This document shows positions 49,640 through 61,484 of a DNA stretch of 64,000 nt, piece after piece. Below the pieces are notes generated by a model. It did no database searches. It was not told the DNA's origin and saw only the letters and a list, made by a program, of their open reading frames with translations. Position 1 is the stretch's first letter, and every line of letters starts with the position of its first letter. Source of the stretch: Lanius collurio (lineage: Eukaryota > Chordata > Aves > Passeriformes > Laniidae); assembly GCA_020086605.1 (NCBI GenBank), contig JACBWW010000015.1:18857387-18921386 (forward strand). Direction: 5' to 3'. Both the position numbers and the translations under genes were made by a program.

Positions 49640-50484
49640 CATTTCAGAGGGCTCTGTGCAGTCCTTCAGAAGGACCTTGACAAGTTGGAGAGAAAGACAG
49701 AGAAGAAGCATATGAAATTCAACAAAGGCAAATGCAGGGTCCTGTACTTGGAGGAAAATAACCCCAGCACCAGCACAGGCTGGGGCTGATCTGCCGGAAA
49801 GCAGCTCTGCAGAAAAAGACCTGGGGGTCCTGGTGGACAACGAGCTGTCCAGGAACCAGCAGTGTGTCCTTGTGGCCAAGAAGGTCAGTGGCAATCTGGG
49901 GTGCAGTAGGAAGAGCATTGGCAGCAGGTTGAGGGAGGTGATCCTGCCCCTCTACTCAGCCCTGGTGAGGCACATCTGGAGTGCCATGTCCAGTTCTGGG
50001 CTCCTCAGCACAAGAGGGACATGGAGCTCCTGGGACAGGTCCAGCAGAGGCCACAAGGGCAATGAGGGGACTGGAGCATCTCCTACGAGGGAAGGCTGAG
50101 GGAGCTGGGCCTGTTCAGCCTTGAGAGGAGACAACAGAGGGGGCACCCCAATGTTTATAAGCATTCCAAGGAAGGGCGCAAAGAGGACAGAACCAGGCTC
50201 TGCTCAGTGGTGCCAAGCACTAGGACATGAAGCAATGGGAAGAAACTGATACACAGGAAGTTCCACCTGAACATGAGGAAGAACTTTACTGTGCAGGTGG
50301 CCAAGCACTGGAACAGGTTGCCCAGAGCAGCTGTGGAATCTCCCTCACTGGAGATATCCAAGAACCATCTGCATGCAATCCTGTGCCATGAGCTGTAGGA
50401 TGACCCTGCTTGACCAGGGAGGTTGGACCAGATGAACCACTGTGGTCCCTTCCAACCTGACCCATTCAGTGATTCTATGATTTG
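49640..50484 (+). mobile_element. Second CR1 LINE copy, different subfamily
   Basis: This copy starts with the RT-derived LQKDLDKLERK...KHMKFNKGKCRVLYL segment, open within the frame 49538-49789. It runs through 'GACCTGGGGGTCCTGGTGGA', 'GGGAGGTGATCCTGCCCCTC', 'CTACGAGGGAAGGCTGAGGG' and 'GGAAGTTCCACCTGAACATG', and ends 'CATTCAGTGATTCTATGATT'. The 'cacaggaagttccacctgaacatgaggaagaactt' region marks a different CR1 subfamily from the copy just upstream. Frameshifts and stops break the RT. The 5' boundary is uncertain, somewhere in 49522-49650. Confidence 0.92.
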
Positions 50485-53400
50485 GAATTCATCTTTTAAC
50501 AAATATGCTACAATGTAGTTTTCAAATGGTTTCTTCCAGCAAATTTACTCACCAGAAGTATTGCAAAGTATCAAACATAAAAAGGGAGAACATGAAATAT
50601 GCCAAACCTGTTGTTGAAGTTTTCTTCTCCAGAAGCACTTCTAAGTACTAATCTTTAATATCCAAGAATTTAGCTGAGCTGGACAGTGGTTAACTGCCAG
50701 AGGACACTCACAGATAGGTTCAGTACAGGCAAATCAATATAAATGAAAATCTGTTTGAAAATGTAACAATTCTTAAATAAAGAACTGTCAGTTGTTTTCT
50801 CCAGTTTTGTCCACTGCACCTTTAGTCTAAGCCTAGTGAAAACAAGTAAGCAAGTCCAGCAGTTGCTGTTCTACTGAGCATTGCTTTTAGCTGCTCTCTA
50901 TTTGCTGTTCTCGCCTCATTCCTTCACTGCATTCCCTGTCAGTTGAAAACTCACCAGACTTGTGACTCACATTTTAATCTTATCCACAAGTCACAATGTT
51001 TATTTCACAGGATGTCCAATTAAACGTCAATTCAATCTGCTCTAGAGTTGTTTCCTTCCCCTCTGGTGATTAGTACAACCTGAATAACGTAGGAAATATA
51101 GAAAAAAAGGGCAGTAAACAACTTCACTGACATCAAAAGACCAAGCTGAAACTTTTCCCACAAAAGACAAAGGAGGAAGGTCATGCAAAAAAATGCTAAG
51201 ATGGGTCACACTTTCTAATGTTCTGACTATGAAGAATGGAAGATAAAATTATGCTACCTTAGGGTCAGTTATGGACCCCCTTTAAGCCTGGGGAAACATG
51301 AATAGGTGAGGGCTGGGCATGACACACAAAAGTGAGAGAAAATCTCTGTCCTCATTTTCCCTGTGCTTTGAAGTGCCCGTTGCTGCCCTTCACTGAAGCC
51401 AGTGTGAGTACACTTCCTTGCATCCTGCCTCCAAAGCAGGTGCTGGAGCTCTGCAGTCTCAACGTGAAAAAGCAGACTCCTTCCTGCCTATCCTGTACAC
51501 TACTGTCCAAAAGCCCTAAAAACTACTGTCCATCAACTTGCTGATTGACTGAAGGGGAATCTTATGACAGGGACTTGCATACTCTCTTGGGGCTTTCTTT
51601 TCATCTTCATTCAGGCATGTTAAGTGCCACGTGATGCACATAAATGTAATTCTACTTCTGGTCTGCTCCACAAGTAGCCTTCTGCAGCATACCAGGTTTA
51701 CACTGGAGGCTTGGAAATTGAGGTAGAGTTCTGCATAAAACAAGGGGCTGCTTTTCAAAATAAGAAAGAAAATGGAACTAAACTGTCAAATATTTTCATG
51801 TCTTTAAAAAACAACCAATGGTAAAACTCTTGGGAAACACCAAATTTTGGTGAAGCTGTGCAAGAATGGAGCTCAGAGTTGCCTTTCTTCCCAAATTGTA
51901 CAGCTGCTAAGTCAATGCCAGCTGGGAGTTGAATATCACCAGTTCCTCAGGGGAAATACCATGGTTTCAGGATGAAACTTTGCTCACTGGAGGACACTCA
52001 ACATTGATGCAAGCATGGGCAACTCTACTGGAGAGATCTCTCAACACAAGTGTTTGAAACAAAAGGTACCATTGGCTCCTCACTCTACAGAAGCTTCATG
52101 TGTTAGTTACTGAGGAAAGGCCATGCTGTATCTCTGGCTTTTTTGTGTGTGCACCAGGACAAACTGTGAGTAGGGACTCATGGGGAGAGCTGAAGGGTGC
52201 TGGGGGTCCTGAACAGCCAAGCAAAACTGTGCCAAGGATTCCAAGTCCACAGGCACATTGTGGGGCAGCTCCCTTAAGAAGCCAGATGTTCTCTCCAGTT
52301 TGCAAAGGGAGCAATTTTGTGACTTGGGAAGAAATATTTCCATTTGAGCTCCTGCTGTGACAGTGCTCATTACTCTGAGCTGTGTCTAAGTAGAAATACA
52401 AGTTGCTCCTCACAAAACGTGCCCTGTGCCTGCCCACATTTTATTTATTTTTTTTTTTTACCTATGAGAGGTTTGGCACTTGACTTTTTTTTTTGGCAAT
52501 AGCATTGTAAATTCTTTCCAAAGAAATTTTCAATGTGCCTTGCTGGGACTTTCTAAAAATATAGATTAATTGTGATAGTTAAATTTCCCTCTGAGTGATT
52601 TCTTTGATAAATGGGTCTAGTTAGGACTTTCAATTAAGCACCAAGCCCTGCTGTGAAGTCAGACTGAGCTTCATGTTGCAGGCATTTATTGCCTCATTTA
52701 CGCAGAGACAATCTGAATTATTTTACATTACACTGTTTTCTTTATCTGTCTTTTTTTGCACAGGTATTAGAATTCCTATTAACCCTTCTACCAGGGAGCC
52801 AATTAAAAAGGTATGGTCAAGCAATTTTTAATTATTTTGTTATGGTTTAAATAAGCCTCCTGGAAGCAGGACACTTGAAATCTTTCCTTGTCCATACTGC
52901 AATACATAAACCCATTGGTTTGTTATTGTGCAGATTCTCACAGTCTCCAACAGATAAAAAATTATGAAAATAATATAAAGTGGGGAAGAATAGAAAACTA
53001 CCACAATGTTTTGATGAATGGTGGTAATATGCAACAATCCTGGGAACAGAAACTTTTATGGTTTTGCACTGTCCAAAACTGTGAGTAAATGGTGAACACA
53101 GCTCAGAGAATTTCAGTTATCAGGGGTGCATTCCACCTTTAAGGTCACTGTGTTTTAAGTTATATCCATGCACTCAAGCAGGGTTGCATGGACATTTTGA
53201 AAGTGGATTGAAGTACTTAAGATACACAACTTCTTCTTTTTAATATACAGTTGGGACTATATGCTTGTTTTTCTAGTCACTGGTACTGATGGCTACAGAA
53301 AAACATCCATGTGACTGTCAATCCCTGCTGTTAACCACGGAGAATGAAAGGTCCACTGATTAACAAAAACCAATCCCGAAACTCAACCAAAAGAAGAGGT

Positions 53401-55439
53401 CTTTTTTAAAAAAATGCAAAATCCACATCTAGACACAGGATTCAGCATCAATGATAATAAAGAAGAAGTCTAGCAGCCTTAGAAAATGGTTTTAAATTTT
53501 TATGAGTTTTCTGTAAAGTCACCCACAGCTGTGCTAGCCAAGATGAAACTGCAAGGTTTATCAACTGGTGTGCTTTAAGATATAAATCAGAAACTAATTG
53601 TCTGACATTAGGAAAAAATATGTTTTTCTGTCCTCCCAAACTACCCAACAAAATAACATTTATGTTTCTTTTATACTGTGTAGCAAGTTGGAGTCCATGC
53701 AATGAGAGTATATACATTTCTGATTATACTTTCGAGCTTGATTTTGATACAACCAGTCAAAGTAGTACGTTTCCCAAATGACAGTTAGTCACAGGCATAT
53801 TTTAATTCATATCAAACTGAACCTTTTCCAGGAGGGAGAAGGATTTCCAGGGAATCTCCACAATCTAAAGAAATCAATATGTCTGTCCATATATAAATTT
53901 AGTCATAGTCAGATCTCATCTATACAAAGCAATAAATGAGTTGTCACTACTCAGAATTTAAATAATTGACAGAAATTTCAATTAATGCAAACAAAGGAAA
54001 CAAACTCACTGATGAGAAATTAGGGCTTGTAGATTATTGAGGTATGACAGTAAATCCAAATGTCAGCCCCCACCCCCTTTTTTTTTCTCCCACATAAACC
54101 AGCAAACCCCATGCTTCTAATGCAGATTTGTTATGCTCTGGCATATCTAATTCCTTAAACTGGGAAGACAAAGATGACTGATACCAAATAATACAAGTGT
54201 ACATTTTAAAATCCAAATGCTATTTTAAATTCAAGTTTAAATGAGAACACTATGTGGTTAATATTTATCTAGCTTCCTCTGTCTTTGAGGCACATTTCAT
54301 CATGTAAGACTGTGCTGTTAAAGCAGTTCATGGGAATGATGTGCATGACTCCTTTTGCTAATGGGAGCTGGTTGCACAGAACAATCTAGCTGTTAGTGCT
54401 CTGAGGAGAAGGGAACTTGAATAGCAGGGGCTTGGAGAGCGAAATAAAAAGAAAGCTGCTAAGGGCATTTGAAAATACACTCGCTATTCTTTTCCCTCCT
54501 AAGCATTGCTGCAGTAAACAACAGCTTCAAGACTCCTCTTTAAATAAGTGACATGAAAATGAAAAGAGCACGACTTTGTATCAACAGCCATTCAAAACGT
54601 ACCCAGGATCCCAAACTAACCTTGGGGATAGGAGAGGTTTGCAGGGGGAGGGTGCTGCTAGGATGGTTGGTTTGGTTCGATTCTTTCTTTGCTGGCCAGT
54701 GGTTTTAAGAAATTATCCCTGGTGGAAGCATTCTGCCCCAAAACCAGTGATGTTGTGTTTCCTATGAGGAGTGTATTTAAGCTTGAAATTTAAAAATACA
54801 ACTGCCTAAAATTAAACTCCAAAATCCATGTAAAGTGCTAAAGAAATGTCCCGGTTTTCAAAAGAATCAAACATCCATAGTCTACAGGTCAAGGTCCTGA
54901 CCCAGGAAAGCAGATGAATATTCTCCCCAACCCCCCACCCCGAGGCAACGTGATTGCTCATGCATTTAAGGCTGAAGTGCTTAAGTGCTCCCATAGGTAA
55001 GGGTTAGAGAACTTAAATATGGGGGGAGAATCAATTGGGCGCCATCCACCCTTTTAGATCTTGGCCAGAGGGAAGTTTTTTCATTTGATTGTTTTTTTAT
55101 CACTTTGCCTGTGGAGAATTTTCCCAACCAAGCTATATGCAGCAAAGTGCTTTTTAAACACATTGCAAATCTCAGTCTCAAACCATGCCAGGACAATTTC
55201 CTTTGGGAGGTGGGCTACAAATAGAGAAATTGTTGTAGGGCTGTGTACAACCCCTAAGGTCAGGGCAAATGTATACCACACTGGAGAGCAGCTTCTTTCA
55301 AAGGCTAAGCTCATAGCAAACTCTTTCTGATGATTAGTCAGGACTAGAAGGACCTGGAATATTAAAAAAGGCCAACGAGCATTATGCATCACACAGCCCT
55401 TTCCTAAATGCTGGGATGCAGATCTGTTAGTGGGTGAAA
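50485..55439. other. Gene-free AT-rich stretch
   Basis: No exon, RNA gene or transposon recognised. Open frames reach 113 codons (52096-52437 minus), with overlapping counterparts on the other strand. Two T-rich runs lie at about 52448-52460 and 52485-52494, and a C-rich patch at about 54926-54944. The last could form a quadruplex on the minus strand. Confidence 0.55.
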
Positions 55440-55660
55440 AGATGGCTGAAGGTACTGGACCATGACACAGAAAACCTGACTAAAGCCCCATTCCCAGTAG
55501 AAGAATTACATATGACCTCAGGCAAGTCCCCAACTATTCACTTCTTAAACTGTAAAAGGGCAATGTACTCTTCTGCCTTTGAAGAGAAGGGAGACCAAAT
55601 TCCATTAGTGATTGTGAGGTGCACAGATACTAAATTCCTAAGTGCTTAGAAACATCAGGA
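55440..55660 (+). mobile_element. MIR/CORE-type SINE relic, nearly full length
   Basis: The parts of the MIR consensus occur in order. The tRNA-like head is 'ATGGCTGAAGGTACTGGACC'. It is followed by a diverged 'cagaaaacctga' and 'CATATGACCTCAGGCAAGTC', the 'tgaccttgggcaagtca' core. Then come 'AAACTGTAAAAGGGCAATG', equivalent to 'catctgtaaaatgggg', and near the end 'GATTGTGAGGTGCACAGATA', a tail typical of sauropsid MIR-like copies. It was a non-autonomous SINE and is now heavily mutated. Confidence 0.75.
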
Positions 55661-57394
55661 GAGGAATTTTCCAAAGAGACATTATTGAACAGATCTGTGC
55701 ATGCTTTTTGGTAATATCTGTCATAATGTGTTGTTGTATATCTTTATTCCTGATATTTTATTTATCACAAAGTATTAAAGGTTGGGTTTCCTTACCATAG
55801 TGTATTGACTTGGAGGAGTTCCACAGGGAAAGGAAATGTTTTCCATGTTATAAGACAAACAATGTAAGGGGGAAAAGAAGAACCTTATGTTGCCATTTGA
55901 TTGAGACAATAAATAAATGCTTTCACTTTGGCCCATAGCATACCATCTAACTACTATGTTCTTATGCCTGTTCAGTCTCATTAACTGCCTTACTTTTCAC
56001 ATATTGTGTTTCCTTCTACTTCTAGAATAGTTTTACTAGATATTGGGGAAAAAAAAACAACCCAAACCCCAACCAACACAAAAAAAAATCCAAAAAAATC
56101 ATTCAGGCCATAACAAAAATAATTTCATGCTTCCCAAATTGAATGCCTCGGTAGGATGGTCCCCATGACATCAACAGAAATGCCACATTACTATTTAATT
56201 GTCAAGTCCTGACTAAGTCTGTCCATAAGTGACAGTATTAAGGACAAAAATTGGACAGCTTGCAGACACCAGGATCAACTCAAAGCTGAGGAAAGATGGG
56301 CATGGGATAGGAAAAAGAATTTAAAAGACTGACTTAAAAGAAGCTGAATGTTCTTCATCCAAGTCTGTATCTAAATCTTATACTTAAGATCTCACAGAAA
56401 TATTTTTTTCTCTAATTTCCTTTTTCTCATGCATTTATGTTCTTTCAGGCATGTAACTTTACATCATACTCTGGCAATCAACACAAACCTAATGATCCTC
56501 CTAAGCCTTAGTTCAGAGTAGGTGACAGAAGCTGCATTGCTTTAAGGTCTTTAATAATTTGGGTTCTGTTTCTCAGTATGACACCTTCCTTGGACTGCTG
56601 GCTCTGCAGGGATCAGTGCCAACAAGCAAAGCAGTCCCACTGAGAATGAGCATGACTTTACAATCCAGCATCTTGTGTTACAGCTGTATACTGCATAATG
56701 CTATATGTCCCATTACACAGCCTGGCTTCTCTTATGCTCATCAATGGTTGTTTCCTGTGGTCTTCTTTTGGGGCTCTTTTTGTCTACAACAGAATATCTT
56801 AATTTTCTCAATCAGTACCCTGAAAGTGTATGGGGAACTTCCAGATTAAGAGACACTAAACATCAGGTTCTATTACCACCCTAAGCATAGCTCAGACTAA
56901 AAGTTCAACCTTCTATGGGTTTCATACAGTTCCTTTATACCCCACTCAACACTTGTCCTTTTTATCCAATACTATGATACAGAATTAACACTGAACTCTG
57001 ATTTATTACACAAAGTAATTATTTTTTGTCTGCTCTTGGCTGGTATTGCAAACCACACAGACTGGGGGTATGTGTTGTACTGGTATTGAGAAGGTACTTT
57101 AACTCACTTTTGTGCCATTTGGATTCAGATCTGATCCCATAGATTGCTCACTTTATGAGTTGTATCAGCCTAAAGAGAGCTCTCTATGGAGAGCTTTGCA
57201 GTTCAGAGCCATAGAGAATTCTTTTTGAATGTTTTGCAATACAGCCATATCCCCTGCCCTCTCTAGCAAGCCCTGGACATTTCTGGAAGTTGGTCAGAGC
57301 AGGGAGTAGAATCAAATAGTATTTCATTTTTCTAACAAAACAAAACTCAAGTTATCATAGAATAATAACAATTCATGACATCTCCCTGTCAATC
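55661..57394. other. Non-coding stretch, no gene recognised
   Basis: AT-rich single-copy sequence. An A/C-rich simple patch at about 56048-56100 resembles the (CAAA)-type repeat further downstream. No exon was recognised. Confidence 0.55.
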
Positions 57395-57550
57395 ATCAGA
57401 AGACTTACAAAAATAGGGTTATGGCTCGTACGTTAGCTAAAGCAAGACCTGCTCGATTTAAAGATTAGGAAACTCAGACAAAGACACAGTTTACTACTGG
57501 TTATGAAAATAGCTGAGGATTAGGGTTTTAAAGTAGTTTTACACCAACTA
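57395..57550 (-). mobile_element. Probable MIR-like SINE relic, antisense
   Basis: The + strand shows 'CATCAGAAGACTTACAAAA', like the MIR-complement words 'catcngtagatctcaaagcgctttacaaa'. This is followed by 'GATTAGGAAACTCAGACAAA', for 'gatggggaaactgaggcaca', and 'GCTGAGGATTAGGGTTTTAA', for 'gccaggattagaaccc'. Order and spacing fit a decayed MIR read backwards. Divergence makes it less secure than the 55.4 kb copy. Confidence 0.45.
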
Positions 57551-57750
57551 AAAAGGGCAAAGGTGTTGTCTAAGGATCTTCAAATGTCTGGGTTTTTTTC
57601 TTCCTCCTGCTGTTTATAGCCCTTCTTTTTTATTTTTCAGAAAGAAACAAAAGCCTGTAAATTTTTGCCTTCTTCCCCCCTGCCCTTTTCTAGAAAAAAT
57701 GACATAAAGCCAAATGGTTGTTCCTGGATATGCTCTACATTGTTCTACAT

Positions 57751-57837
57751 AAAAAAAAACCCCAAAACAAAACAAAAAAACCCCAAACAAACAAACAAAC
57801 AAACAAACCCAACCAACCAACCAAACAAAAAAAAAAC
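57751..57837. repeat. A/C-rich simple repeat, (CAAA)n/(CCAA)n
   Basis: An 87-bp stretch of only A and C on the + strand. It starts with an A9 run, then has AAAAC/CCCC units, five or more AAAC tetramers, several AACC tetramers and a closing A-run. Strand asymmetry is complete (no G or T). Such tracts are common in bird genomes and often vary in length. Confidence 0.9.
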
Positions 57838-60351
57838 AGTAGAGGGAAGAATTTGATTAGAGGCATTTTGGCCAACATTTAGACTGGAATACACAGCACT
57901 GTTCTTCTGTTTCTGCCCTTTGCTCAGTTACCCACAAGATTCAAGCCACATTCATGCAATTTGCTCAGCCCACAGCCTGAAATCAATGAGGACTATGCAA
58001 GAAAGCACCTGCCACAGGCTGTTACTGTTTTTGTTTACTTTCTGTACTGTTAGACCACACAGGAACCCCAAAAACAAATATTGTCTGGAGCACCATGTAA
58101 ACATCAACCAAAATGATGGCCCTGTCCCAAAGCAGTTACAAACTAAACAGAGGACAAGAGACCACAGATGGATACAAACAGACAGAGGGAGAATACAGGA
58201 AATGAATGCTCGGTGACAGCAATACTGCCTCACTGGCAGTGTAAGGGCTGTCAAATCGTTTGGAGACCTCATGGCAAAGGAGAGCTTTAAGGAGATTCGA
58301 GAGAGCTACCAGCATAAATCTGAGAGTGCTTATGTAGGGTACCCTCCAAGTGTGACAGATACGACACAGAAGAAAATGAGAATGGGCTTGCTTGGAGATG
58401 AGCATAGGATGGTAACTCTGAACAAAAGGTGACAAACCATTTTAAGGTTTTAACAGCACTTAAACATCAGAGCTGTCTTCATTTCTGACTCCCTTTAATA
58501 GTCACCCCGTTTTTTGCTCCTGACAAATAGTATTCACCCACATCCTCCTCCAAAAAGGAATGTAAGGACCAAGTGTGGCAGAGCTGAAAGTCTGCTCAGG
58601 CAGGGCAGTTATTGCAGCTGCTCTGTTCCCTGTTCCTGCTTCCTGACAATAGGAGATGATAGGTAGGGTCCCAGGGGACCTTGGAAATGAAGACAGGCAG
58701 CTTATGTTGATGTGAGATAGGGGAGGGGGGAAGAAGCACAGTGATGCCTAGAGAGAAGCGACATGTTCAAAGAGACAGGCCAGGGAAATGATCTTTGAAG
58801 CAAAAGCAGCCACATGCAGTATGATTAGGGCAAAGGCAAGCCCACACGTGTCAAAGTCAGAGAAAAGGAAGTTGCAGCAACTCAGTTGTTAAATAATGTG
58901 AACTTAAGCAAGAATTTTAACTGCATGAAGAGAAAGATGCAACTTAAAAGCTAGAAGATTTAGGAATTGGAGGTGGGGTGGTATAAGCAGCTGAAAGGCT
59001 TTACCTACATGTAAGAGAGGTCAGAGCTGATGCTCCCACACAGCCATGAGTGACAGACAGCATGGCATGCTGTGTACAAGCTCAACAAGTGCAGGGGATG
59101 GTAGCAAGCACAAAGATGAGGCATTTCCTCCCTCTCATCTCCTGTTCCACTCTCTTCTCTGCAGCTATGAAATCCAGGCAACTACAGACTAGATGCCTAG
59201 GATAAGCCAACAACTCAGCCAATCATTTCACTCCCATCTATAATTATTTTCTTATGTGGTCTAGATCCTGTTCAATATGCCCATGAGGTTGTGTCTCTCA
59301 TCTAACTCAGAAAAAATATTACTCCTTTGCTCCATGCTCAGTAATAAACTGCACAGACCCTGTGCAGTTGCCTGCTGTATTCCTGGAATAAGATTACCAG
59401 CAAGATTAAGGCCTCTGGTTGTGAGAAGGGAGATTTCACAGGATTAAATGTTATCCAGTATAATTCTGAAACAGAGGATAAAATACAAGAAAGGAATATG
59501 AATTATATTACTGAAAATATCACAAACCATGGTGGTGGTAAAACAGACAATGAAAGATAGAAAATTTAAATTATATTCAGAAATAAAAAGAACAGGGAAA
59601 AGTACTGCAGGGCCTACAGTTGTCATCTGTTGCCAGAAGAGGGCACTCCCGGCTTTTTTTTTTATGACTTGAGAGATTTAAATCAAGATTTCCCTTGGTA
59701 GCATTTCCCAGGCATAAATCAAGCACAAATGAATAACCTTTGATTTATCATTCCTAATGGAGATGTACATCATATTGGCGTGTCATCACATTTCAACATT
59801 GGCCATTATGATGCCAATCATATAGTAATTTTCTTCTGTGTCATAATCAGTGATGAAGATGTACGTTTTCATTCAGTACAATTAGATTTTCATGTTTCTT
59901 AATGGTAGCTGAGGGCATTAGGCAGAATACCTGCTTTTGCTGTCTCTAACTCTTTTGTGCCCATATTTTTCTGAAATTGTATCCAAATCATTACCCAATC
60001 ACCACTCTTCTCTAGTTAAAAGCCACCCCTGCTCAAATGGGAAAAGGTGAAAAATATTTGAACTATTATTCCAAGCTGCAGAGGAACAGGCATTAAAATC
60101 CTGGGCAAATACATAGTGTTGAAAAATACCTGGCCTTAATTATTTGAAAGCTTCTTAGTATACTCCATGACATCAGCTTGGGCTTGTCACTAGGGACCTA
60201 ATCCAGACCACAAACCACACTGAAGGCATTCGGCTGATGTCCAGCTGGCCAAGTCCAGCGGTATTGTTAGGAATAACTACCCTGGGAAAACCCAAGCTAC
60301 AGCTGCTGGCACTGAAACTCTTCTGTGAGCAGAGGCATTCTACTGGTCGGG
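57838..60351. other. Non-coding stretch, no gene recognised
   Basis: Open frames up to 106 codons without motifs. The AT-rich patch 59720-59950 has a CNE-like composition. No transposon or RNA gene was recognised. Confidence 0.55.
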
Positions 60352-60381
60352 TGGATGAATAGATAGATAGATGGATGGATG
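60352..60381. repeat. (GATA)/(GATG) microsatellite
   Basis: About seven tetranucleotide units, changing from GATG/AATA to GATA and then back to GATG. It lies about 230 bp upstream of the CpG island. Confidence 0.85.
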
Positions 60382-60611
60382 TGTTACTGTCATTTAGAAC
60401 AACTCCTGGCTCTCCTGTTTGGAGTCAGTGTATGAAGGGTTTGTACAACCTAAACAAGAGAAACAGAAGTCACAGCATTTTCCAAAGCACCTGAGCCTGT
60501 CTGAAAAATCCCATCATGCATCTACAGTGGATATTTTGCCGGTCAGACATTGTCCTAAAAGGATACCTCAGTTTTTTGTCACCTTTGCTCTCTGCCAAGA
60601 TGCAGAGGGGT

Positions 60612-61405
60612 GACGCTTGGTCGCGGGGCAGAGCGATGCGCAGGGCTTGAGGACGGGGAAAGTGAGCGGCATCGCTCCAGCCTTGTCACTGCACCTGGAC
60701 ATTCCCAAGCTCGCGAAGTGAGCAAGCCCAGCACAGCCCACAAGAAGGATGCCCGTGCCTCAGAGCCAGGCCGTCCCGGCGCCCCAGCGCGGAGCCTGGG
60801 CGGGATGTGGCACCGAGGCCCGCCGATGGCCGCGGAGCGCTCGGATCAGCAGCATCTCCAGGGAGAGCTCCAGTGTCACCGGCCGCCGCCTCCTGCTCCA
60901 GGCTGTGGGCGCAGGGTGCCCCGCTCCCGGGCACAGCCCGGGAACGCCGAATGGAGCGCTCGGGAGAAGATGGCTTCGGCGGGCTGCAGGGGCACTGCGG
61001 CAGGGGATGAGCGCTCCCCGCGGCGCCGCCGGCAGGGGCAGGGATGAGGCGCCTCGGGAGACAACCCCGCCCGCGGGAGCGCCGTGCGGATGCCGGAGAC
61101 GCACCGCCCCCGCCTCTCGCACCGCCTTCCCCCTGCCATCGGCAGCGCCCCCGCTTCCCCCCCCGCCCACCCGCGGGCGCGTTCACGGCCGCCGGAGCTG
61201 CTCGGGGCGGAGTGAGGAGCGCCGGGAGCGCCGGGATGAGCGCCAGGAGCGAGCGCGGCGCGGGGCCTGCCGGGCCGGTGCGGCCTCTAGCGGCCATGGC
61301 CGGGAGAGCGGCAGGGCCTGCCCGGGGAGCCCTCAGCAGGGAGAGGCTGGGGAGCCGCCGGGGTCGGGCACACAAACACACACCACACAGCGCCGAATCG
61401 CAATT
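60612..61405. promoter_or_regulatory. CpG island, likely promoter of an unidentified gene
   Basis: The sequence switches abruptly from AT-rich to very GC-rich, with dozens of CpG dinucleotides and several GC-box words (CCCCGCCC near 61063 and 61163; CCCCGCC near 61106). Such islands usually mark vertebrate promoters. Long frames are open on both strands (253 codons at 60749-61510 plus; 241 codons at 60686-61411 minus; 205 codons at 61044-61661 plus), as expected when GC-rich sequence lacks stops. None shows a family I recognise. The palindrome GCCATGGC at 61293-61300 gives a good start context (GCGGCCATGG) on the + strand at 61296 and an ATG on the minus strand too. I see no strong splice donor, so the direction of transcription cannot be fixed. 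Confidence 0.75.
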
Positions 61406-61484
61406 TCTCATTTCCCCAACAAGCGAAAGCCCTGCCGCTGGTCCTCCAGCGCTAAGCTCTCACTATGCCAACAGGAATTCTGTG

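Noticed and set aside
60686..61411. 241-codon minus-strand frame in the CpG island with a signal-peptide-like stretch ([14 protein letters not shown])
   Set aside because: Frames are open on both strands and in several phases here because of GC content. There is no recognised domain and no clear splice donor, so I did not call a CDS.
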